From Metarhizobium sp964253915 (GTDB taxonomy: Bacteria > Pseudomonadota > Alphaproteobacteria > Rhizobiales > Rhizobiaceae): a stretch of DNA of 64,000 nt. Location of the stretch: NCBI RefSeq assembly GCF_964253915.1, contig NZ_CAXUSG020000019.1, positions 1-64,000 on the forward strand, read 5' to 3'. The translations under genes and the position numbers were made by a program. Every line of letters begins with the position of its first letter. The first letter of the stretch is position 1. Below, one piece after another: positions 1 through 6,889 of the stretch. Under the pieces are notes generated by a model. It worked only from the letters and a program-made list of their open reading frames with translations, made no database searches and was not told the origin of the DNA.

Positions 1-461
1 TTTGCGAACGTCGCAAGATCGACGGATCGCACGCTTATCTCGTGATGTTTGAGGCCATGCTGGTGCTACCTCTGGCGTGGTTTGACACCATGCCCACTCC
101 CCAGGTCCGCGTTCCGCTTCTGGTTGGCGGCCTCGCATTCATCATGGGACTACAGAATGCGATCGTTACCCACATTTCCGAAGCGAGGGTGCGCACCACG
201 CATGTATCCGGCATGGCAACGGATCTTGGCATGGAGGTCGCGATTGCCCTCGATCGCCTCAGGAATGATGCGTGCGGTCACGACGATCTGAGGAACCGCC
301 ACAAGATCATACTGCACGGAAGCACCATGTTTGCTTTCCTTGCTGGCGGCATCCTCGGCGTGGTTGTCTATCGGCAGGTGGGTGCGATGCTATTCTTAGT
401 CGTCACGCTTCTATTGCTGATGATCTCTGCCGAAGGACTAAGACGTCTGCTCCGAGGGTAA
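1..461 (+). CDS. DUF1275 (YoaK-like) membrane protein, 5'-truncated by the window
   Basis: The reading frame is open from the first complete codon at position 3, so the N-terminus lies outside the window. The visible C-terminal part has hydrophobic segments separated by a short polar stretch containing THISEARVRTTHVSG, followed by two closing membrane helices near the end. This layout and the T-H-x-S-G element match the DUF1275/YoaK family of small inner-membrane proteins, whose function is unknown. The GTG at 42 is probably internal. It is co-directional with nothing nearby and has no visible tie to the denitrification genes. Family call fairly sure, role unknown. Confidence 0.7.
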   Translation, partial: CERRKIDGSHAYLVMFEAMLVLPLAWFDTMPTPQVRVPLLVGGLAFIMGLQNAIVTHISEARVRTTHVSGMATDLGMEVAIALDRLRNDACGHDDLRNRHKIILHGSTMFAFLAGGILGVVVYRQVGAMLFLVVTLLLLMISAEGLRRLLRG

Positions 462-516
462 TCAGGACCGTTTCCTCACCGGCATCCAAGGTCCGGAATC
501 AGTCCGCCAATCAACG

Positions 517-966
517 CTAGACGTCTTGTGACGCGCCCTCTTCCTCGGCGCGCGCTATTGCTACAACCAAGGATACGATCATTCGCTTTAGAGCGCCATC
601 GACCCTTGCAAAGGCGGTATTCAACATGCGCCCCTCCACCGTAGTCAGAAAGCTGACGAGCTCGTCACTTCCCGCCGGACCCGATAGCGGGGCATTCGAT
701 ACGCCCGGATGTTCCGGAAAGAAATGCGATACGGGCATTCCGAGTGTGGTTGCGATGTTCATAATCCGGCTGGCACCAACACGATTGGTGCCTTTTTCAT
801 ATTTCTGCACCTGTTGAAATGTGATGCCCAGGGCTTGCCCCAATCTCTCCTGGCTCATTCCAATGGCGCGGCGACGCGCCTTGATCCTTTCCCCGACCTG
901 AACATCGATGGGGCTGACCCTTTTTTCCGTCTTGCTCAAAGTCTCCTCCGTCACCGCCTTGTCCAT
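517..966 (-). CDS. XRE-family transcriptional regulator (149 aa)
   Basis: A helix-turn-helix of the XRE/Cro type occupies about residues 20-75: it contains VGERIKARRRAIGMSQERLG, then ITFQQVQKYEKGTNRVGASR. The C-terminal 60 residues are an alpha-helical tail ending in acidic residues, as in the rhizobial XRE proteins near quorum or symbiosis loci. The frame stays open upstream to 1254, but the ATG at 966 is preferred because upstream sequence lacks protein-like composition and would run through the divergent gene and the inverted repeat at 996-1030. It diverges from the 67-aa XRE gene at 1048 with 81 bp between the starts, so the two may be cross- or autoregulated. The same domain style is seen in the frameshifted copy at 42420. 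Confidence 0.8.
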   Translation of the reverse strand: MDKAVTEETLSKTEKRVSPIDVQVGERIKARRRAIGMSQERLGQALGITFQQVQKYEKGTNRVGASRIMNIATTLGMPVSHFFPEHPGVSNAPLSGPAGSDELVSFLTTVEGRMLNTAFARVDGALKRMIVSLVVAIARAEEEGASQDV

Positions 967-995
967 CTCGAATACAATCTCAAATTGACTATTCT

Positions 996-1030
996 TTGTA
1001 GAGAATACTCCGTGGAAGTATACTCTACAA
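996..1030. promoter_or_regulatory. Inverted-repeat operator between two divergent XRE genes
   Basis: TTGTAGAGAATAC (996-1008) and GTATACTCTACAA (1018-1030) form a 13-bp inverted repeat with one mismatch and a 9-bp spacer, centred between starts at 966 and 1048. The geometry is that of a dimeric XRE repressor site controlling both divergent promoters. Which of the two proteins binds is not known. Confidence 0.7.
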
Positions 1031-1047
1031 GCCGCTCTTACTCGTGT

Positions 1048-1251
1048 ATGACGATAAGAGAGACATTCGCTCGAAACCTTAAAACAATGCGAAATGCCAA
1101 AGGGCTGTCGCAGGAAGAACTGGCTCATCTGGCGAAGCTTGATCGGACCTATATCAGCTCGCTCGAACGATGCATCTATAGCCCGACCATCGATGTCGTC
1201 GACCAGATTGCCCATGTACTCGGCACCACAGTGCCGGAAATGCTCACCTAA
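1048..1251 (+). CDS. Small XRE-family regulator (67 aa)
   Basis: The protein is almost entirely one helix-turn-helix domain: RETFARNLKTMRNAKGLSQE begins helix 1, and LAKLDRTYISSLERCIYSPT carries the recognition helix, followed by a typical closing helix with AHVLGTTVPEML. Such single-domain proteins resemble type II restriction controller (C) proteins and phage-like repressors. No restriction or methylase gene is adjacent, so a C-protein role has no support. ATG at 1048 was chosen because the longer frame (from 709) overlaps the divergent XRE gene and is not protein-like. It shares the operator region 996-1030 with the divergent gene. Confidence 0.8.
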   Translation: MTIRETFARNLKTMRNAKGLSQEELAHLAKLDRTYISSLERCIYSPTIDVVDQIAHVLGTTVPEMLT

Positions 1252-1533
1252 CATTGCAGGGCGCCCTTTGTAGGAGGAGGAGCTACCCGCACCAAAACAG
1301 TATATACAATCGGGACAAAAGAGCAGGAAAAATCGTCAGGACAACCGTACGCATGGGTGGATTTTGCCGTCTTCACGCCTTGGTCGCCCTGACGATGCCT
1401 CGTTAACCGGGCTGCAAGGAGCGCGGAGCGGCAAAGGTGGTCCTTGGCTGTGACGCGGCGGCCACTGTATCGTCCAGTCAAAATGGAAGGTTATCGATCG
1501 AGGCAGCACCCGAATGCCGCAGGCGCTTCCAAG

Positions 1534-2229
1534 CTATGAGCCCAAGGTGTCGGCGAGGACCTGCAACCCGGCGAGATCACGCACTAGCAACTTCTGCCGG
1601 CCGCCTTCAACCAGTCCGTTGGCTTCCCAGGCGCTCAATATGCGCGACACGGTGTGCAGTGTGGTCCCGGTCATCTCCGCGATGTCCTGGCGCGAGATCG
1701 GAAAATCGATCCGCACACCACCCTCCTCCTTGCGGCCCGCCTGCTTGCTCAGCCGCAGCACGGTATGGGCGACGCGACGCTCGACCTCCTCCGTCGACAT
1801 TTCGCGGATGCGGGTATGCGCCTCCTCAAGTCTCTGACCGATCGTATTGAGCGCGCTGACAGCAAGATGAGGGCTGCGATCAATGAACTGCGGCCAAAGG
1901 TCCGTCGGCCAGCAGACCGCGAGACTTTCGATGACCCCAAGTGCCGTCCCGGGATAATCGGAACGACGCAGGGCCCGCGCAAAGCCGAACAGGTCACCGG
2001 GATGCACCACCCGCACGATGATCTGCTGTCCGTCCTGCGTAACCTGCGTGACCTTGAGACGTCCATTGACGAGTAGAAAGAAATGCGTCGCTGGAGCGCC
2101 CTGCTCGAAAAACGCCTCGCCCGGACCGATCCTCCTGGAAACGGCTTGAACGAGAAGCGCTTCAACATCGGCATCGGGCATCTTTTCGAACATTGAAAAG
2201 CCCTTCACGACGCTCTTATCAATCTTCAA
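1534..2229 (-). CDS. nnrR: NnrR-type Crp/Fnr regulator of denitrification, copy 1
   Basis: This 231-aa Crp/Fnr protein has an N-terminal cyclic-nucleotide-like beta-roll (about 10-125, with GRLKVTQVTQDGQQIIVR), a long dimerisation helix (GQRLEEAHTRIREMS) and a C-terminal winged helix with DIAEMTGTTLHTVSRILSAW. It lacks the N-terminal cysteine cluster of FNR, as expected for NnrR/DNR proteins that respond to NO. The start is taken as TTG at 2229: AGGAGA lies just upstream and the protein then has exactly the length of its paralogue at 24307. It follows nirK-nirV on the same strand, 66 nt after nirV, with a hairpin in the gap. The recognition helix is identical to that of copy 2, so both should read the same boxes. 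Confidence 0.9.
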   Translation of the reverse strand: MKIDKSVVKGFSMFEKMPDADVEALLVQAVSRRIGPGEAFFEQGAPATHFFLLVNGRLKVTQVTQDGQQIIVRVVHPGDLFGFARALRRSDYPGTALGVIESLAVCWPTDLWPQFIDRSPHLAVSALNTIGQRLEEAHTRIREMSTEEVERRVAHTVLRLSKQAGRKEEGGVRIDFPISRQDIAEMTGTTLHTVSRILSAWEANGLVEGGRQKLLVRDLAGLQVLADTLGS

Positions 2230-2256
2230 CGAACTCTCCTGCCGTTGTTCAGCCAA

Positions 2257-2291
2257 ACGCCCGGATGTCGCACAGGCGAGCATTCGGGCGT
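2257..2291 (-). terminator. Hairpin in the nirV-nnrR gap
   Basis: ACGCCCGGATG (2257-2267) pairs with CATTCGGGCGT (2281-2291) with one mismatch, and TCGC/GCGA pair inside the loop. The hairpin sits immediately after the nirV stop and before the ribosome-binding site of nnrR, without a following T-run. It could attenuate read-through or protect the upstream nirKV mRNA end. Confidence 0.45.
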
Positions 2292-2295
2292 CAAT

Positions 2296-3195
2296 TCACG
2301 AAATTATTCCACGGTCGCGCAGGCGCCGCAGGATGTCGGCATGCCAGCGATCGTCCCGAACCAGCCGGAAGCCGAGGTTCGCCGGCGGCGCGCCGACCGA
2401 GCATCCGCCGGTCTTTGGATCGCGAACGAACGAGCTCATTGGCGCACGATGCTGACCGACCGTCACGTAGATGCCACAGGTCTGAAGCGCGGCGCGGTCT
2501 GTGCCGGCGAGGTCGATGCGCCGCTGGCAAGTGGTGGTCCATTCCCAGACGTTGCCGGCGAAATCGGCGAGACCGTATTCGTTTTCGCCATAGTTTCCGC
2601 TTTTCTTCGGCGAAGGATCGCGTTCTTCCTTCCTGCGAGTTTCGCGCTCGTAGTCGGCAAGCCAGCGCAGCGCGGGATTGCGGCTGTCCGGATCCACGCC
2701 GAGCCCGTCATCGGTAAACTTGCTGCCGGCGGCAAACGCAATCTGGTCGTGACTTGGCAGCGTCCAGACTTCGCCAGTCTCCGCCGTCAGCCAGCGCGCG
2801 TAAGCCTGCGCATCGTCGTAGCTGACACCCGTAACCGGGAAATCGGCTCCATGGACATGGGCGGCTTCCACCGCGGGGCACTTCTTTGCATGGACGCAGC
2901 GCGCATATTCTTTCTCGCTTACCTGATATTTCATGATCGCCAAAGGCTGGCTGTAACGCGCCTTGACTATCGGCCCGTCGACGGCAAAGCCGTTGCGATA
3001 AAATTCACCGTAGTCCCGGTATTCGAATTCCCGCCCGACGATTGTCACAACGCTCGGACCTTCAACGGTGACCGGCGCGCTCGGCTCGAAGTACCCCAAT
3101 TGGCCGGCTATACCGGTTGCGCAGACAACCAGCACGGTTGCAGGCAGTGTAATCGACAGGAGCGAAGTTCGGTTGCTTTTGCGGGCGGTGGTCAT
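2296..3195 (-). CDS. nirV: NirV, formylglycine-generating-enzyme-like protein linked to NirK
   Basis: The 299-aa product starts with a single hydrophobic signal/anchor segment (about 11-32), so it is probably periplasmic. The rest is a FGE-sulfatase/SUMF1-like fold: FPVTGVSYDDAQAYARWL, LPSHDQIAFAA, and EYGLADFAGNVWEWTTTCQR are diagnostic, ending with NLGFRLVRDD. NirV is regularly found directly after nirK in alphaproteobacteria and is not strictly required for nitrite reduction; its substrate is unknown. The gene starts 73 nt after nirK with a GAGGA ribosome-binding site and is presumably in the nirK transcript. Assignment is strong because of both fold and neighbour. Confidence 0.9.
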   Translation of the reverse strand: MTTARKSNRTSLLSITLPATVLVVCATGIAGQLGYFEPSAPVTVEGPSVVTIVGREFEYRDYGEFYRNGFAVDGPIVKARYSQPLAIMKYQVSEKEYARCVHAKKCPAVEAAHVHGADFPVTGVSYDDAQAYARWLTAETGEVWTLPSHDQIAFAAGSKFTDDGLGVDPDSRNPALRWLADYERETRRKEERDPSPKKSGNYGENEYGLADFAGNVWEWTTTCQRRIDLAGTDRAALQTCGIYVTVGQHRAPMSSFVRDPKTGGCSVGAPPANLGFRLVRDDRWHADILRRLRDRGIIS

Positions 3196-3268
3196 GGCAA
3201 TCCTCGCGTGGCGCAGGATCTGGACGGTCGGTCCGCGCGGCCGGATGCCGCGCGGACAGTACTCTGGT

Positions 3269-4405
3269 TCAGTGGTTGTTAGGCGAGACGATGCCGGTCA
3301 TCAGGTCGTTGTTCCATTCGCCCTCGACCTTGAAATGGGCAGCAGCGCCCTTCTCGAAGGCCTCGATCAGGTTATGATTGACATAGGCATAGATGCCGGG
3401 CTGCTGGAACGTGTAGAAAGCCGCCCCAGCCGCACCGCCTGGAATGAACCAGGTTTCCTGGTCGAGTTCCGGCGGATTGGCAAACTTGCCGGTTGCCCAG
3501 ACGTAGTCGCCATGTCCACCGATCAGGTGCGGGCGAGTGTCGCGATTGGCCTGCGAATGCAGGATCAACACCTTTTCGCCGACCTTGGCCTGAAGGGCAT
3601 TCTTGCCCGTCAATGCACCCACCGCGCCATTGAAGACAATGTGGCTTGGGGTCAGCGTGTTCATGACTTCCAGGACATCGCCATAGGCTTCGCCGGCACT
3701 TTCATATTTCTTGTACTGGCCGTCCGCATCCTTCGGCACATAGAAGTCCTGCTCGCCGACATAATAGGCCTTGTCGTAAACAAGGTCGTTGCCCTTGTGA
3801 TCCTTCAAGCCATCTCGCGGCAAGACCATGATTGCGCCATTCATGCCCGAGGTGACATGCCAAGGAACCATTCCGGGAGGTGCGCAATGATAAACGAAGA
3901 CGCCGGCCTTGGTGGCCTTGAAGCGCATCACCGCTTTTTCGCCGGGATTGACGACCGTCAGTGCACCGCCGCCCAGCGCGCCTGTCGCCGAATGGAAATC
4001 GATATTGTGCTGCAGCTCGTTGGTTTCGGGATTGACCAAGGTGACCTCGACGTAGTCATCCTGATGCACGACGATCATCGGACCTGGTACCGAGCCGTTG
4101 AAGGTCATGGCATGCACCTCGGTGCCGGCATCGTCGATGACGATCTTCTTCTCCTGTATGGTCAGTGTCACTTCATAGATCTTGGGGCCGCCCTCCGCCT
4201 TCTGGGTGTGGGGATGCACGAAGGGCGGATTGACGAGTTCAAGCTTTACGCGCTTGAGTTGGGCCAGATCGGCGGGGGTGGCCTTCACGTTGACGACCTC
4301 GGCGCTGGCGCCTGCCGCCGAGGCAGCCACCAACGGAGCCAGTGCTCCGGCGAAAGCAGCTCCAGCGAGAATCGAGCGTCTTGTGAGTGGGAATGTATTG
4401 CTCAT
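3269..4405 (-). CDS. nirK: Copper-containing nitrite reductase NirK
   Basis: NirK reduces nitrite to nitric oxide in the periplasm. The 378-aa protein has a Tat-type leader (LTRRSILAG, residues 8-16) and two cupredoxin domains. Copper ligands are visible: His133 and His138 in LQHNIDFHSATG, His173-Cys174 and His183/Met188 in VYHCAPPGMVPWHVTSGMNG, His292 in RPHLIGGHGD and His343 in YVNHNLIEAF. Full length for the family. AGGAGA precedes the ATG at 4405. The FNR/NnrR box at 4522-4537 lies 117 bp upstream. It heads nirK-nirV-nnrR and would receive electrons from the pseudoazurin encoded at 25121. Confidence 0.97.
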   Translation of the reverse strand: MSNTFPLTRRSILAGAAFAGALAPLVAASAAGASAEVVNVKATPADLAQLKRVKLELVNPPFVHPHTQKAEGGPKIYEVTLTIQEKKIVIDDAGTEVHAMTFNGSVPGPMIVVHQDDYVEVTLVNPETNELQHNIDFHSATGALGGGALTVVNPGEKAVMRFKATKAGVFVYHCAPPGMVPWHVTSGMNGAIMVLPRDGLKDHKGNDLVYDKAYYVGEQDFYVPKDADGQYKKYESAGEAYGDVLEVMNTLTPSHIVFNGAVGALTGKNALQAKVGEKVLILHSQANRDTRPHLIGGHGDYVWATGKFANPPELDQETWFIPGGAAGAAFYTFQQPGIYAYVNHNLIEAFEKGAAAHFKVEGEWNNDLMTGIVSPNNH

Positions 4406-4521
4406 CGGACTTCTCCTGGTTCGGAACGGAGCGTTTCCGTTCTCTCGATGCAGAAATTACGTCCGTGTCGGGCAACACTCTTTGTGCTGGAGCAATCTGT
4501 CGCCACAATTCGATCCTGCCA

Positions 4522-4537
4522 TTTGCCTTTCAGCAAA
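4522..4537. promoter_or_regulatory. NnrR/FNR-type box between nirK and nnrS
   Basis: TTTGCCTTTCAGCAAA is a TTTGC-N6-GCAAA palindrome, which contains TTG-N8-CAA. It lies 117 bp before nirK and 52 bp before nnrS, which diverge. The spacing fits class II activation of nnrS (about 18 nt leader) and of nirK (about 83 nt leader). The same palindrome form appears before norC and norE. Confidence 0.75.
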
Positions 4538-4588
4538 GAGCCGGGATGTTCGCTCCTTTAGTCTTCGTCGCAACGATAGGAGCGACCG

Positions 4589-5818
4589 ATGATACAAGGC
4601 AGAACTCTCCCGCAACGACGTCCGGGAGGAATTCCGAGAGGCCTATCCGCAACAGGCCCAGTCCTCTTCTCTTATGGATTTAGGCCGTTCTTTCTCGGCG
4701 GCGCAGCTTGGGCATGTATCGCGATGATCGCGTGGGTGGCCGCGGTCTCCGGCATGACCGAGATTGGCGGCAGCTATGGTGCCGTCGCCTGGCACGCGCA
4801 CGAGATGCTGTTCGGCTTCGGCTCGGCGATCGTGGCGGGCTTCCTGTTGACGGCTGTACCCAACTGGACCGGCCGCCTTCCTGTTTCCGGCCGCCCTCTT
4901 GTCGGGCTTTTTGCATTGTGGTGCGCCGGTCGCCTTGTTCTGGTGTGGCCAGATGTCCTCGGCCTGACGAGCTCGACCATTATCGAGGCGGCGTTCTTGC
5001 CCACAATGTTGGTTGTCTGCGTACGCGAGATCGTTGCGGGCCGCAAATGGGCCGACCTAAAGGTAATCGCCGGGCTGGGCATCCTGACACTCGCCAACAT
5101 ATGCTTCCACTACGAGGCGATCGCTCTTGGCGATCCTGACTACTCCGAGCGCCTGGCCCTGGCCGGGCTGACCATGATGATCCTCGTCGTCGGTGGAAGA
5201 ATGCTTCCGAGCTTTACGCGCAACTGGCTCAGCAAGGCGGGGCGAACAGATTTTCCGGTTCCCTACAACCGCTTCGACGTGGTGGCGATCGTCTGCGCCA
5301 TTCCGATGTTCGCGGCCTGGATCATCGCGCCGACAGGCGTTTCGACGGCTCTTCTGGCGCTGTTGACTGCGGCGCTGCATGCAGTGCGCTTGTGGAGATG
5401 GCGCGGCTGGACAACTGTAAAGGAACCCCTGGTTCTGGTCCTGCATCTCGCCTATGCGTTTGTGCCCTTGGGCTTCCTCGTCATTGCAGTTTCGGCGATT
5501 GGGGCGATGGAGACAACATCCGCGATCCACGTTCTAACGGTCGGCACGGTCGCCGCAATGATGCTTGCGGTGATGACACGCGCAACGCGCGGCCATACCG
5601 GCCGTGAGCTGACGGCTTCGGGACTAACGAGTGCAGGTTATGCGGCGATCTTCCTATGTGCGCTCGTCAGACCCATGGCTGGATTTTTCCCGGAGTGGCT
5701 GGGAATTATCTATGCGAGCGCCGGATTGCTGTGGATCGCGGCTTTTGCCCTTTATCTAGCGGAATACGGCCCGATGCTGATCGCACGCCGTAAGCCATCG
5801 GCCCGCGCTCCATCATGA
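4589..5818 (+). CDS. nnrS: NnrS family haem/copper membrane protein
   Basis: This 409-aa protein has about twelve membrane helices. The NnrS signature is clear: FSYGFRPFFLGGAAWA at about 27-42, then AWHAHEMLFGFGSAIVAGFL and VPNWTGRLPVSGRPL, with the histidine-rich segments thought to bind haem. NnrS proteins accompany denitrification genes and have been tied to relief of nitric-oxide stress rather than to a core reductase step. The ATG at 4589 has AGGAG upstream. It diverges from nirK and shares the box at 4522-4537. The nap operon starts 79 nt downstream with no box of its own, so read-through from nnrS into nap is possible. Confidence 0.93.
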   Translation: MIQGRTLPQRRPGGIPRGLSATGPVLFSYGFRPFFLGGAAWACIAMIAWVAAVSGMTEIGGSYGAVAWHAHEMLFGFGSAIVAGFLLTAVPNWTGRLPVSGRPLVGLFALWCAGRLVLVWPDVLGLTSSTIIEAAFLPTMLVVCVREIVAGRKWADLKVIAGLGILTLANICFHYEAIALGDPDYSERLALAGLTMMILVVGGRMLPSFTRNWLSKAGRTDFPVPYNRFDVVAIVCAIPMFAAWIIAPTGVSTALLALLTAALHAVRLWRWRGWTTVKEPLVLVLHLAYAFVPLGFLVIAVSAIGAMETTSAIHVLTVGTVAAMMLAVMTRATRGHTGRELTASGLTSAGYAAIFLCALVRPMAGFFPEWLGIIYASAGLLWIAAFALYLAEYGPMLIARRKPSARAPS

Positions 5819-5897
5819 GGGACCACAACAAAAGACAATCTTCACTTTACCGGCGCACCCGGGTGAGCTAGGATTCGACAACCTGAGGAGGTGAGCC

Positions 5898-6110
5898 GTG
5901 TCAGACGTTATCTCTGATGATCGCGGCGGATTCCGCGCAAAACGTCGAAGGGAGCTCTTGACGTTTGCGGTGCTTGCGTTCGGAATCTGGCCAATTGTGG
6001 CAGTCGGGGCCGTGGGAGGCTATGGATTTCTGGTTTGGATGTACCAGATCGTCTATGGTCCGCCCGGTCCTCACGATGTCGTGCCGGCCCGGCCGAATTC
6101 GGCGGAATGA
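5898..6110 (+). CDS. napE: NapE, small membrane protein of periplasmic nitrate reductase operon
   Basis: The 70-aa product has a basic, polar N-terminus (KRRRE), one membrane helix with FGIWPIVAVGAVGGYGFLVW, and a short tail, which is the usual form of NapE. Its role in nitrate respiration is unclear. Translation begins at GTG 5898 after a strong GAGGAGG site. It is the first gene of napEFDABC, whose members are spaced by only a few bases or overlap. Confidence 0.9.
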   Translation: MSDVISDDRGGFRAKRRRELLTFAVLAFGIWPIVAVGAVGGYGFLVWMYQIVYGPPGPHDVVPARPNSAE

Positions 6111-6114
6111 TGCT

Positions 6115-6615
6115 ATGGGCATACATTCCACGACGAGACGCGGCTTCCTGACCGGTCGGCACCTGAAAACAAGCCACCTTCCATTTCCACCCGGCGCAAC
6201 CGATGCGACGATGAAGGATTGCACAGGCTGCGGCGCCTGTCTTGATGCCTGTCCCGAGAAAATAATCATCTTTCAGTCGGGCCTTCCGCGTGCCGATTTC
6301 CAGCAGGGAGAGTGCACGTTCTGCGGACTCTGTGCCGACCGATGTCCCGAGCGGGTTTTCCCGCCTGACAATCCAAGACAGTTTCATCATCATGCAGCCA
6401 TCGGCGATAACTGCCTTGCGATGAATTTCGTCGACTGTCAGGCCTGTCGGGACGTCTGTCCCACCACCGCCATCCGGTTTCGCCCCCGGATTGGCGGCCC
6501 ATTCCTTCCCCATCTCGATACTGAGGCCTGCACTGGATGCGGGGCATGCGTCAGCATCTGTCCGAGCGGCTGCATCTCCATGCAAGATCGGACCCGTGAG
6601 GTCACAGATGCCTGA
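6115..6615 (+). CDS. napF: NapF, cytoplasmic ferredoxin-type maturation protein
   Basis: The 166-aa protein begins near a twin-arginine-like RRGFLTG and carries the cysteine groups of 4Fe-4S clusters: CTGCGACLDACPEK, CTFCGLCADRCPER, CQACRDVCPT and CTGCGACVSICPSG. NapF interacts with NapA and helps mature or assemble it in the cytoplasm. The ATG at 6115 was chosen because it follows the napE stop by four bases and places RRGFL near the N-terminus; a longer frame would overlap napE. The end overlaps napD by eight bases. Confidence 0.92.
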   Translation: MGIHSTTRRGFLTGRHLKTSHLPFPPGATDATMKDCTGCGACLDACPEKIIIFQSGLPRADFQQGECTFCGLCADRCPERVFPPDNPRQFHHHAAIGDNCLAMNFVDCQACRDVCPTTAIRFRPRIGGPFLPHLDTEACTGCGACVSICPSGCISMQDRTREVTDA

Positions 6616-6889
6616 TACCCGTCATCACATATCGAGCGCGATCGTCATGACCCGGCCGGAGATGGTCGAGATGGTTTGTAACCGGCTCAGCGGCATCGGG
6701 GGTGTCGAAGTTCATGGATCGGGTGCCGGCAAGATCGTTGTCGTGATCGAAGGCCCGACCGCTGGATATCTCGGGGAAACACTGCTGGCGATCTCCGCGA
6801 TGGACGAGGTCCTCGGCGCGCATATGGTTTTTGAGCAAGCAATTTCGGACGAGGAGGTGTCGGATGACGGTCGAACTCACGCGGCGTAA
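6608..6889 (+). CDS. napD: NapD, chaperone for the NapA Tat signal
   Basis: NapD is a small cytoplasmic chaperone that binds the twin-arginine leader of NapA and delays export until cofactor insertion. The 93-aa product has the usual start HHISSAIVMTRPEMVEMV and the central GGVEVHGSGAGKIVVVIEG, giving a ferredoxin-like beta-alpha-beta fold. It overlaps napF by 8 nt and napA by 26 nt, indicating translational coupling. Confidence 0.92.
   Translation: MPDTRHHISSAIVMTRPEMVEMVCNRLSGIGGVEVHGSGAGKIVVVIEGPTAGYLGETLLAISAMDEVLGAHMVFEQAISDEEVSDDGRTHAA

Noticed and set aside
1248..1481. Minus-strand 77-aa frame after the XRE gene
   Set aside because: Composition is random-looking and no start signal is seen; treated as intergenic.
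3068..4561. A 497-aa frame antisense to nirK and nirV
   Set aside because: It is a codon-bias shadow; NirK copper ligands and NirV signatures are on the minus strand.
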